This document shows positions 36,043 through 46,258 of a DNA stretch of 64,000 bases, one piece after another. The position numbers and the translations under genes were made by a program. A model generated the notes under the pieces. It was not told where the DNA came from and did not search any database. It was given only the letters and a program-made list of their open reading frames with translations. This DNA comes from Hyaloscypha bicolor E (lineage: Eukaryota; Ascomycota; Leotiomycetes; Helotiales; Hyaloscyphaceae). Numbering within the stretch: the stretch's first letter is position 1; every line of letters starts with the position of its first letter. The DNA is taken from positions 165,181 to 229,180 of the forward strand of contig NW_020194541.1 of assembly GCF_002865645.1 (NCBI RefSeq), given 5' to 3'.

Positions 36043-36795
36043 TCAATCCTTGGACTCAACCTCCCGCTTGTAGTTCTCATAAGTTCCATAGTTTCCATAG
36101 TCTCCGTAGTTTCCGTATGAAGCAGGATCGTCTTGGGGAGCCGCTTCGGCTTTAGGAGCTGGAGCAGCGACAGGGACTGGGGCCGCTTCACGCTTTGCCT
36201 TATAGCTCCCGTAGTCGCCATACGATCCATACGAAGTAGGGGCTGGAGGCGGGGGAGGATCTAGGTAGCGGAGGAGTTAGAAATTGCTTTGTGACGAGTG
36301 TCTCTGGAAAAACCATCACAAGATTTTCAAGAAAAACAAATGGCTTATCTCTAATAACTTACAATTATTATATGTTCCATACGAGCCATAGTCTGGTTTT
36401 CAATTAGAGACAAAATCTCTTGCACCGAGAAGGCAAAGGGACTCACCACCATAGTCACCATACCCAGGAGCATCCTGAGGCTTGGCAGCTGGCTCGGGAG
36501 CAGCGATAGGGGCGGGGGCGGGGGCCGCCTCGCGCTTCTCTTTGTAGCTGCCATAGCTGCCATATGCTCCATAAGAGGTAGGAGCTGGAGGCGGTGGCGG
36601 GTAATCTGTGTATTCGCCATAATTTCCATAATCACCGTAGTCTGGCCATTAGAAACAAGCTCTCATCAACTAGGATGGGGACATCCTACCTCCGTAATCA
36701 GCTGGAGCCGCGTTGGGTGCCGGGGCAGCGATTGGGACTGCAGAGACAGCGACTGCGGAAGCAGCAACAAGGAGAGCAACTCGTGAGACACGCAT
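36043..36795 (-). CDS. Kex2-type repeat precursor peptide (candidate RiPP precursor)
   Basis: Four exons (36795-36690, 36641-36447, 36392-36363, 36260-36043) give 182 aa; all introns are GT...AG and phase 1. Residues 1-19 (MRVSRVALLVAASAVAVSA) are a signal peptide. The rest is three imperfect repeats, each ending in a dibasic site: KEKR at 69-72, KAKR at 131-134, YKR at 174-176. Each later repeat starts EAAP, followed by an Ala/Pro spacer and then Tyr-Gly runs. The first two repeats close with PPPPPAPTSYG, then AYGSYGSY or SYGDYGSY before the dibasic site. Signal peptide plus Kex2-bounded aromatic repeats is the layout of dikaritin precursors such as UstA. The divergent neighbour is a UstYa-like oxidase, supporting that role. 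Alternatives: a Kex2-processed cell-surface or hydrophobin-like repeat protein, or a pheromone-like peptide. Confidence 0.8.
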
Positions 36796-38269
36796 TTTGA
36801 TTGAGGAACTTGGAAGTGAGAAGATTGAAGATAGAAGATGAATGAAGTTATGATGTGAGGAGTGAAGTGGGCTTATCTTGGATGGGGAGGTCTAATATAT
36901 AGTAAACTCCCAATTGGTGATGAGCATGAATAAAACAAACAGCGAGTTAAGTTCCGAGCATTTCCCACCTTCGGCTGTTTGAACTCCTCAGCCTTTCGAC
37001 ATATCTTAGCCTGTCCCACTAGAATAATTCTTGACTAATGCAGATAAGAGAATGTTTGTATGACTTGAGAATGAGGCAGTACCCTGCGAGACCGCATCTA
37101 CAAAATGGTATGTACCTTCAAGGAAGATAATCTTTACGTAGTGTTATGGTTGACATGTTCGATTCTTGGGCCTGAAGCGTGCATGAGACTAAGGTCACAC
37201 GCTCGAAGATCTTCCAAAAGACCTCGTACAGTCTTGTTTCTTATTGGAGCAAAACATCTTTTCGATGGTATTTCTTAATGAAGTCTGCAGATAAAATTGG
37301 GGCGAGGATTGCGGATTGCGGGTCGTGGCAGTGCGTATTACAAGCAGGAGTGGGGATGGCTTACAGCCTTACTAGAAGGCTGCTTCTGCTTTTAGATCAA
37401 AATGGCACCGACTAAATGAACTCCTCGATTTCATCAGTAAGCAGGCGGTGAAGAAAAGCCTTACCTGAATCCAAAACTTTACGAAGTACTTCTACAAAGG
37501 CGACTTGGCACGCAGCTGAAGCTCACTGTGGGGCTTCGCCTGGGTGCCAAGCCCAAAGCACCTTCCTCAACCACGGAATAATAATAAATTATGCGCAGAC
37601 GGTTTCTTATGGATGAAGAATTCTCAGGCTCTCTCCTAGCCAAACAACATTTGTTGGATTATTGAAAAAAGAAAAAAGATTGCTTAGGGTTTGAGGAGCA
37701 AATCTATGACATGTTAGAAGTTCAAGAGTACGTGATGCGGGGTTCACGGCACTATTTCCAGCGCCGCAAGGCCGCCTTCCTGTAGCCACACCCCTACAAC
37801 CCTGATCCTCGCATCCACCTGTTACTTCTGTACGTCAATATAGAGTTTGCTTACGGAACATGGCAGTGCCGCTGTGCTACTGTTACGTTACCGCTCGTGT
37901 TCTCGTGGCTTACTCTATTAATCTATTCTCCAGTCAGCCCGAACGCTTACACGAACAATCAAGAGAATTGCGTCCTATGACGCAAAGTGCCTCGTGAAGT
38001 CAAGTGTCGCTCAAAACCAGGCTCCCTTGGCATGCACCCTGATTCATGTATTGGAAGATTGAAGTGATGGTTTCGGTGAGCCAGCCCCCACTACTGATGT
38101 GCACAGGCGAGGGAATCTTACCATTCAACACCCAGAAATTGGCTCTTCAGAATAAGTATGCAAACGGAGGAAAGATTCTCAAATATCTCAGCTACATCTC
38201 TTTTCTCAAAACCAAAGTATCTCCTTGCAATAATTCCTTCCGGACACACTCAGCAAGCGTCCGATCACA
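36796..38269. promoter_or_regulatory. divergent intergenic region of the RiPP-like pair
   Basis: 1.47 kb lies between the starts of the precursor gene (minus) and the UstYa-like gene (plus). I find no reading frame with a domain. The arrangement would allow joint control from a shared upstream region, but I cannot point to a binding site with confidence. Confidence 0.45.
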
Positions 38270-39178
38270 ATGAGTCCCCTTACCATGTACAGTCCCCTTG
38301 AAGATAAGAGCGAGAATGGGTTTCAGTCCTCAGAAGACCACGAGAGTTTGCTCTCTGGCTCTGTAAAATCCTATAGAAAACCGACTCCGAGAACTTTAAT
38401 CTGGATCCCAATGCTCATGCTCCCAATCATCTCAGCATTTCTCATCGGATTCGGTGTCTGGATTGGAAGCCATTGGTTCACCAACACCAACGCTGTCTGT
38501 CTCGCGCATGTCCAAAACTATTGCAAGTCCAACAATTCAGAAACAACACTTCTCGTGAACTGACTTCTCCAAGCGCCCATACAAAAAGAGGTCGACAACT
38601 CATACCACATCGTCAAATACAACGGCTCTTTCCTGCATGAAAACTTATTCCGAAAACCGGCCGGCCCGGAAGTTGACGCAGCCTGGGACTCTCTAGGAGT
38701 AAACTATAGAAGCATTGCTGTCCCCCGCTCTGAAGCCCCCAAATCCGGTCTCAAGCCTTCCCAAGTCCAGATAAACCCCAAATACGGTGGCGGATTCCCC
38801 GCCAACGTCGAAGGCCTCCACCATTTGCACTGTCTCAACCTCGTCCGCCAATCACTCTACTACAACATAGACTACTATCGCGCAGAAGGCAAAGGCGCCT
38901 TTGTAAACGAAGACATGATTGTCCGGCACCACGTTTCGCATTGTCTTGATATCATAAGACAGCAGTTGATGTGTACTGTTGACACTGGGATGCTGGGACA
39001 GGTTTGGTGGGACAAGAGCTTTCCCAAGGCATTTGTGGATTTCAACACGGAGCATAAGTGCAAGAATTTTGATGCAGTTAGGCAGTGGGCTGAGGAGAGG
39101 CAGCTTCCGGAGAAGGTGCCCGATGACTTCTTGAAACCTCCACAAAGTGAGGAGGAGGTTTATGAGGAGATTCCTTGA
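38270..39178 (+). CDS. UstYa-like oxidase (DUF3328 family)
   Basis: Two exons, 38270-38522 and 38574-39178, give 285 aa. The intron has GC...AG ends (GCAAGT donor, AACTGAC branch-like site) and joins VQNY-SPIQKEVDNSYH, as usual in the family. A cytosolic N terminus of about 41 residues is followed by one transmembrane helix (42-65: TLIWIPMLMLPIISAFLIGF...). The lumenal domain contains YHIVKYNGSF, WDSLGVNYRSI and the two family-defining HxxHC motifs: H167-HLHC171 in EGLHHLHCLN and H204-VSHC208 in VRHHVSHCLDIIRQQ. UstYa-family proteins carry out copper-dependent oxidative cyclisation or other oxidations of fungal ribosomal peptides and some other metabolites (family knowledge). Next to a Tyr-rich Kex2 precursor, a tyrosine-directed oxidation is the natural inference. 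Confidence 0.93.
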
Positions 39179-40599
39179 AGTGAGCTTCGGGGATTGCATT
39201 GGGGCAGTATATCGAGAGCAAAAGAGAAAATCTAGTAGACCAAGGTTCAAAGTCATCCAAAATCGGAGAGAGGAGCAGAGAAGTGGAGTGGGCTCCAAAG
39301 TCCCGACTGGAAAGAGTTGACTTTAAAGAGAGAGCGAGGGTTTGTTGATGGATACTCAAACTGTTTTTTTTTTTTGGCTCGATTTACGCATTTATTCATT
39401 CATCAGACCCGTGCACCGCAAATGAGATATCGGCAGCATCGAAATAATAACCAATTGTAACCCCCCCCCCCCCCGGCTGAGCTGGTGTTGGTTGGGCGGC
39501 TGAGCAGAAACCTGGGATGGATCGGGCGACTTGCATTTTCGCGGTGTCCCTATCTTGATTTGTGATCGACCAGAAGATTTCTGCACGCTCTTTGGTCATG
39601 GGCAGGAACTTCTGTTCCTCAGTGAAACATCGGAAGCAAACCCTCGAGCAGGTTGGCACATACAAGTATGCACCAAATTTTCCGCAGTTGTAGCAGGTCC
39701 GCGCGCAGAGGGCAGTATATAAAGGTCGGCAGGTAAAGAAGCGGGTGATCTCCAGACAGAGTGCAGCACGAAGACTGGCAGGGGCGTGAGAAACAATGGT
39801 CCGTTATTGTTGCAACTCATAAACTTAGCGGCGGAGATTTCGGCTGACTCAATGGTGGGTGGTAAAAGCGGTCAAGTGCAACCTCAAAACGACCATATCC
39901 TGGAGTATCTCTGTGGGTAGAACATCGAGCGAGCCGGCTGAGAAGGTTTGTAGTGAAGATGCGTGTTCGCCATTATCACGTCGACCATTGACCAAAGGAC
40001 AGAGATCCGTCAGCATCTCCGGATCTGGCATGCCGTGCCTGTCCGCTCATCGATCGTTCGTGAGAGCACGATAGAAGTTGCCCTCAACGCTGGGGCTGAT
40101 GCCAAGTAACTAAGAGAGCGACTGCGTAGTCCTCACTGTTTTCGAGAGGACTTCGATTAGGCGAATTCTGCCCTGGTCGCCCCTTACTGAAGTGTCATCG
40201 AGTTGTCTGGTGAAGGCGCGTTCGGTGGCATCTAGATCTGTTGGCATAGTGGCGGATAGTGCTCGTGGGTTCTGGGGCCCTTGGAGGAGACGCGGCACAC
40301 GAAGTGCATTAATTCCGCTTAAAAGGGCATCTCCACGAAAACACGTGACGCTGAAACAGGGTTAACCTCAAAACACCAACAAACCCCAAAGGCAGCCTTC
40401 TATACCCACCAGGGGCCTTGCATATCTACGCATCTATACCACATATCCGGCTGCGATGTCTCTCTCAGTAGAAACCGTTCGCCTACGCTTCACCCCGCAG
40501 TCTTGACCGGAATCGACTTCCAAATGAGTGGTTTCCAAGACTCTTCTCCCCGTGGTACCCCAGTTCAAAGGGAGCAAGTTCCGGTAGGCATGGCACTCC
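39179..40599. other. intergenic with homopolymer runs
   Basis: No recognised gene. A run of T lies near 39364-39376 and a run of 14 C at 39461-39474, both likely assembly-sensitive. The sequence downstream leads into the decayed gene at 40.6 kb. Confidence 0.45.
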
Positions 40600-41135
40600 C
40601 GAAGCCCTGAAAGTCACCAAGGTATTCGAAAACGCAGGTATTTCATGATGCGTTGTTGGAACCTCGGCGTTGAAATACTTCGGGGCGTGGGTAATGCGAA
40701 ATGTAGGTTAGGCCTGGATCCCTGAGAAGCATTCCCACTGACACTACCCAAGGACTGGGAGATATGCGTGCCAAACGAGTGCCTCGACAAAGCCTTCTAC
40801 GTTTTGAAAGCAGAGCCTTAGAATCAAAATTACGAAGTCTGGCGGCACGAGCGTCCTCAACCCTACTCCCTCCATACAATCCCACGGTTCAAAGTAAAGG
40901 ATGCAAAGCTTTGGTTCGATCCCATACCATCAGAAGACTGCCACCTCGTATGCGAGCCTTCAAATTTCGAGCGAAGCAACGTGGGCCTGCCCTACCCGGA
41001 ACTCGAAATCTTTGCTCAAAGCTTCCTGGATATATATACCGTCAGGCTTTTGCAGATCTCATTGATGGAATGGATCTGACTGAGGAGTGGGGAGCTGAAC
41101 ACCTCAATCTCAGTGGGACGAATCATGTTGAGTAG
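40600..41135 (+). pseudogene. decayed fungal gene, possibly nucleotidyltransferase-like
   Basis: Reading the plus strand in successive frames recovers one protein-like series: VTKVFENAGIS, stop, VVGTSALKYFGAWVMRN, then KDWEICVPNECLDKAFYVLK, a TAG, and a long clean block with IPSEDCHLVCEPSNFERSNV and GLPYPELEIFAQSF. After a shift it continues DLIDGMDLTEEWGAEHLNLS to a stop at 41135. The order resembles an uncharacterised fungal family with a small nucleotidyltransferase-like core, recognised from pattern memory only. In-frame stops and two shifts make it non-functional. Confidence 0.55.
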
Positions 41136-41936
41136 GCGAGGCAAAAGAACAAACGCATAGGGAGTCTGTTCCCATAACCCAGGCTTCATTTCTGCTTGAG
41201 GTGGATGAAGGGCTGGTCACCAGGACGAAGATATGGAACGACATTGTAAGATCAAAAGAACGACGAATCGACCTTGCCTTGCCGAAAGAGGTATATGTAA
41301 CTCGATTTCACTCTCGAGGGCGTACAGATACTCGGCTACTTGAAAGAGGCTTTGTGTGAGTCTTCCGGGAATTGGCATCTGACCCAAAATGCGGCAGCAT
41401 GTTTGAACATGCATTCTTACAACAAGATCACGGTTGGTTTTTGTATACCCGTCACTGACTGGAGTTCTAGGTTGGACTAAGGGGCGCCAGTGTGCAACCG
41501 CAACGACCCAATAGGTTTTCTTTGGTCTTTCTTTGGAACTTGTCAAACATCCTTACAAACACCAACAATGATCCAAGACATTGAATTGTCGGAAATTGCT
41601 TTTATTGCGCCCTCACTGGCCATCCGATGTGGATCTACTCAATTTGTCACACAAAGGCAGCAATTCAGTTGACCTTCATCTGAAACACCCACATGTTGGC
41701 ATTGGAGATTCACCTTTTGGGCATCTAAATACATCGATACCTTGATGCTGTTCAATCGAATCATCTACTGAGACTACCCTCACCTCTCACAGTCATTACA
41801 TATACTTGTTGTCTTCCCCACCTCTCTTCCAAGTCATCATTGAGTTATGTCACAACGAGTACGACTACTCATGTTCAGCAGCCGCCTGGAACCTACACGG
41901 TCGAGTAAGGGTTCAGCCTTGCAGCCAACTCTCACC
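41136..41936. other. no recognised gene
   Basis: An 800-bp stretch between two decayed genes with no motif I recognise. Confidence 0.4.
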
Positions 41937-42688
41937 AAACAGAGCTTAGCCACCTTATTTTGGCAGCCGACCACATTACTGGAATTTTCCAGACAGGTGG
42001 CATTTCATACGCCTTGATAGGTGGGTTTTCTCTCCAACTGCGAGGAAGTCCGCCTAACACCTTCGATGTGCATGTTGCCGTTGGGAGCAGCATGCGCCAA
42101 CTCATTGAACTTTTTATACTTCACCCGCAGTAATCGGAATACAACTGGATTGTTGTCGTAGGTTATGGCTACGCAGTGTGCTCTGTCCGCTCGGTCCCGT
42201 GTCGGGAGTCATGAGGATCTGGGTTCGCACCGGAGGCGATCATAATCCCGGACAAGGTATCCGGGAGTTGGATGTAGGTGTAGACATCATTCTGCCAGGA
42301 GGTACTCGATATATAAATACCCCATGCTGTCCAGATTGATTTTGTTAACACTTTCCCTAGGCTCACTTGGCGCTCCCGATAACCCTCAAAAACCTCTGAA
42401 AACCTCAATATCGAAACAGTTCTTGGACCCAGAAAGTATCCGGTGCTTAATATAGAGCAGATGACGAAAGCCAAATTCTCTGCCCTTTGCTCTCGAGCAT
42501 CGACAACCGATCATATGGATGTCGTTTTCTTAATACAGAATTTTGCTGATGGAGTCATTGCAGCATGCCCTCAGTTGAATGAGGAACATCGGAGAGGCTT
42601 TGCGAAGGAATATAGTCGACGAAATCGGGGCCCCAGCAATTTTGCAAGAGTCCTGCAGGTGAACCAGCTGTTGTGGCTTGAAGAATGA
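41937..42688 (+). pseudogene. decayed nucleotidyltransferase-like gene
   Basis: The plus strand reads TELSHLILAADHITGIFQ, TGGISYALIGGFSLQLRGS and PPNTFDVHVAVGSSMRQLIE before a TAA near 42133. The GG-x-S...D-x-(D) arrangement recalls the minimal nucleotidyltransferase core, with the second acidic residue replaced (DVHVAV). Further on, another frame carries KYPVLNIEQMTKAKFSAL, then TDHMDVVFLIQNFADGV to a stop at 42688. Intervening sequence is broken. A similar fold may be represented by the relic at 40.6 kb, so this area may be a graveyard of one expanded family. Confidence 0.5.
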
Positions 42689-42949
42689 GTGAGTGTCGAT
42701 CTTTGAGTGTTTTTCTTCCTGCTTGGTGCCTTGGAGAAGGAGTCTTACGTCCTTTCTGCTTTGCTTCCAGTTGATTTTGCTGATACTGATCCCGTTCTGT
42801 TCCTTGTTGACTTATATCCCCGTACTCCATAGGCAGACCAGTGGCTTACTTGACTGATGTCTTTGCATGATCTTTCCTGTCCTCAATTTCTACCTACCGA
42901 AAGTGGAAGAGCTACTTTGTACCCTCCCTTCAAACTAACCTTCCCACGT

Positions 42950-43460
42950 GACGTTATCGAATTCCACCTGGTAATGCGAGCCAGGACGATATCACGCCTT
43001 TCCAACCTTTGGCCATCCCGAGCACAGTGTTCGCTGATTCGGCTTCGGTGAGGGACACGGCAGAGATATCATCTATCTGCCTTGGGCTTGAATTCCCAAA
43101 CCGTGGCTGGCGCCCTTGGGCAAGATCGGGCTCAAATCGTGTCGTGCAACCCGAAGAATTTTGTGATGGTGTGGTGGATGCCCGATTGCCCAATCCGCTT
43201 CAACCAGGCATGCCATCATCCGGGCTGCAGTGCCCCAAACCAACACATCACGGGAAGTATTCGTCAGCAATCCTTCTGGAAAACTTTCAGCCTCGTCAAG
43301 CTTCATATTAATTGGAAGAGTTTTGTGCGGGTTGTGCCGTTCGAAGATACGGCGTGCTGCTGACCCAGAAAATCTTGCACTGCCTCTCAACCTCTGGCCA
43401 GCCAACTTTCTTCTTCAGTTTCGTCAGCTTGGAACAGGGCGTCCAATTTGGGTGGGGTGA
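42950..43460 (+). pseudogene. possible decayed gene
   Basis: A coding-like series appears in shifting plus-strand frames: VFADSASVRDTAEISSICLG, LEFPNRGWRPWARSGSNRVV, QPEEFCDGVVDA, then IGRVLCGLCRSKIRRAADPE. I cannot name the family. The frame changes suggest decay, but chance openness is not excluded. Confidence 0.25.
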
Positions 43461-44046
43461 GGCTCTCGAGAATTGATCTGCTACAATAGGCAGGCAGACT
43501 TCTCGTCCCGTCTAGGGAGCACTCATATCAGAAAAGTATCAATTTGGTTTTACGCGTTCAAACCCGATAGGTATCGAACGATACCCGATCAACGTCCAAT
43601 TACCTCTTCATCATGAGTTCGTGGTGTCGTCGGGCGATTATCGAGGTAGAACCCAAGCAAGCTTGGCGGGGTTGCCCTACTTGGTGCATGAACGCCCTGC
43701 CAGTAAGGGCAACTTCTCACCAATAAACATCATGATCTCACCTGTCGCCCTTTCACCCCCGAACCCAAATTTTCTCACCGGGAGTCAGGCTTCATGGAGG
43801 CCTGATTCGTAACACCCGCTGTTGCATTGCTTATCAAACTCGATTGTTAGATATCCTCCACCAATATAGACGCCTTCGCCCAGATCTCGCCCAATCCTCC
43901 ACTACAACATCTCTCACTCGTCATCTTCTCTCCGCTCTCTCAGCAATTCTTGCCAGCTCATCAACATCTCACCTCCAGCCTTGCATCTTCGCCCCGTAAA
44001 TATCTCCCGCGCATCTCGGAATTCTCCAACGAGACTTGCATCAACG
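43461..44046. other. intergenic, promoter of the modular Cys gene
   Basis: About 590 bp with a pyrimidine-rich stretch (43.86-44.03 kb) directly before the ATG at 44047. No gene seen. Confidence 0.5.
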
Positions 44047-45463
44047 ATGACAAACCAGAAGAAGCATGGCTCGAAGAAAGAGCCTATTAAGTATATCGAT
44101 GTGTGTGAGGAATGTTATAGGATGGAGAAGAAGATAGACCATATTGAGGCTCGAGGCTCGAAGTTCTGCCCAAGACGTACGTTATCGTCCTTCTCATAGA
44201 CTTGTTTGATGTTGACGTTGTTGCAGACCAATGTCCAGTGACCGGAGCTTCGGGAATCAAATGTTCCATCAAGAAGAAGTCTCCAGATGAACGATGCTCT
44301 TTTCGTAAGTGCAGTCTTACCTTTGCATCATACCATTGCTGATTTGATACGGAGACTTCGTCCCCGTCTGCAACGTTGCAGCATGCAAAAGCCAAGCCTT
44401 CGATAACACTCCTCACTGCGAAGCTCGTACGTCTCTAATACCTATTAACGGCTTGACTCTCCAAACTAACTTCAACTCAGACTCATGTTCCACTCGAGGT
44501 TGCAAAAAGCCAGCCAAGCCCGGCGAAGGATGGGATTACTGTAATGATCGTGGGTAGCGACATCCCTTTATCTGGACACTAGGCTAACACCCGGTCAGAC
44601 AAGTGTTCGGACCCAGACTGCCAACTGCCTCGAAAACGTATCCTAGAAAAGGGAGCGTTGGTGCGGCAACCTTTCTGTCGGAAGCGTAAGCATTATGCTC
44701 ATTTCTCTTGCTCAGGTACTGACAATTCATATCAGATGAGTGTCAGACCAAATCATGCACAGCACGGAAGGCAGTAGAGAAGAGTTATTGTGCCTCACGT
44801 GGGTCTCCTTAACCTCACATCAGAAAGTGCATCACTAACAAGACTAGATTGCTGCACAATCGAAAGCTGTCCCGATGAGCGCCAAGGGGAACCTCTCGGC
44901 TCACTCTGCTTAGAGCGTAAGTTCCATTCCACACTCTCCTCCCTTTCTTTTCCCTTTCTATTTCCCGTTCCCCTCAGTCCAACCAGGCTCTAACTATTCC
45001 AGATTACAACGAAAAGATCGGCAATGACGCTGTAAAGATTGCCGAGAAAGCCGCCAAAGAAAAGGCCGAAAAAGAAAAGGAAAAAGAAAAAGAGAAATCC
45101 GAGAAGGAAAGCAAGAAAGCAGCCGAAAAACGACGCAAGAAAGAGGAGGAGGAAATTCTCTCGGAGCAAGATCGACGCAGAAGACGCTTTGAGAAGTCTC
45201 CAAGTGGGAGCAGTGGGACGAGTTATCATGACTCGTCTCCGCCTCGCTCGAGAGGAAGTGATAGGCCGAGAGTAACAAGGGAGAAGAAGTATTATTTTGA
45301 GGAGGATGATTGGGAGGATGATGAGGCGTATCGAAGTGGGAGTTCTATTGGACCTGGAGAGAGGTATGCGGGGTTTGCGAGGAGGAGGGCGAGTGCGAGT
45401 GGCTTGAGGGATGAGTATTTCCGTACTGCTTATGGGAGGGGAGCCCATAAGCCGGGTTGGTGA
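44047..45463 (+). CDS. modular cysteine-repeat protein with Glu/Lys coiled-coil tail
   Basis: Eight exons give 342 aa: 44047-44176, 44227-44304, 44355-44426, 44481-44549, 44599-44685, 44736-44798, 44848-44916, 45003-45463. All seven introns are GT...AG and phase 1, and every junction recreates a His codon (C|AC or C|AT). Exons 2-7 have lengths divisible by three, and each encodes one module; modules 4-7 start H-x-C-x4-C and end with another Cys 10-18 residues later (HSCSTRGC...YC, HKCSDPDC...FC, HECQTKSC...YC, HCCTIESC...LC). Exon 1 begins with VCEECYRMEKK. The last exon encodes a highly charged EKEKEKEK-type helix and an Arg/Ser-rich tail with acidic EEDDWEDDEA. No signal peptide. The modules look metal-binding, perhaps zinc, in an intracellular protein. 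I recognise no named family. Confidence 0.85.
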
Positions 45464-45956
45464 TAGGTCAGCCGTGGTGGGCAAGGGAATGTTGTGATTT
45501 GCAGGTTTGGGGCGAGGTGGGGTGGGGTTTTGTTTTGTATGGGCGTCAAACGGTGTTTGCTAGGATGGCGGATTTCTCTTTGGGTTCGAGCAAAGTGCCG
45601 AGCCAAACCGTGAGCATGTACGAATCGGCACTGGATGGGTGGATGTCTGAATATCTTCTTTGTAAGGCACTCTAAGCGTTCCGGAAAATCCCATTCTCAT
45701 GTCTACTCCTCGCCAGGCTCCGCCTCGGTGATTAAAGCAAAAGCATCCAGATTGGCCAGAACTTCAAACCCCAGCTAACAAACCACTGCTATTAATCCTG
45801 TACAGTCCAACCAAACCTTTAGTTTGCCTCGCAAATAAAGTTGCTGCAGCCAATGTGATACATCGTCCTGCAGCCCAACCACGTCGTTATCTATATAGCA
45901 CCGAAGAGATTTCTTCCCCATAAGGCAGATAGAAAGGCAGAGCTTCCGCAAACTAC
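45464..45956. other. intergenic before MITE
   Basis: About 490 bp holding the 3' flank of the modular cysteine gene. No gene seen. Confidence 0.5.
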
Positions 45957-45958
45957 TA

Positions 45959-46230
45959 CGAAGGCGACGGGCGAAAAAAACCGTCCAAATCCCTTAAGCG
46001 AGAATTTGTGCAATCTTAGCCTTGCGAAAAAAAATTTGTCGTAATTGTAACTTGAATTTAATTCCAGCAAAATTGTTATAAAAGATAGATCTGCTTCTTC
46101 TCTATTGCACAAATTAAAAAGTAAAGAGTTTAGACGTTGTATTGAACCTTAGTGTGATTTTCCACAGGTAGCGATTTTGGTGTTCCTCGCGATTTGGCAG
46201 GTGGCCGGTTTTTTTCGCCCGTCGCCTTCG
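45959..46230. mobile_element. 272-bp MITE with TA duplication
   Basis: A terminal inverted repeat of about 25 bp runs from CGAAGGCGACGGGCGAAAAA at 45959 and is mirrored by the sequence ending at 46230. TA dinucleotides flank both ends (45957-45958 and 46231-46232), the duplication of Tc1/mariner-type insertion. The interior is AT-rich and non-coding. It ends only 28 bp before a second TIR element whose ends also start CGAAG. Confidence 0.8.
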
Positions 46231-46258
46231 TAGAGCTGGTTTGACGCAGCCATTGGTA

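Noticed and set aside
39461..39474. Run of 14 C, considered as a structural element
   Set aside because: More likely a simple homopolymer, and its exact length is unreliable in sequencing.
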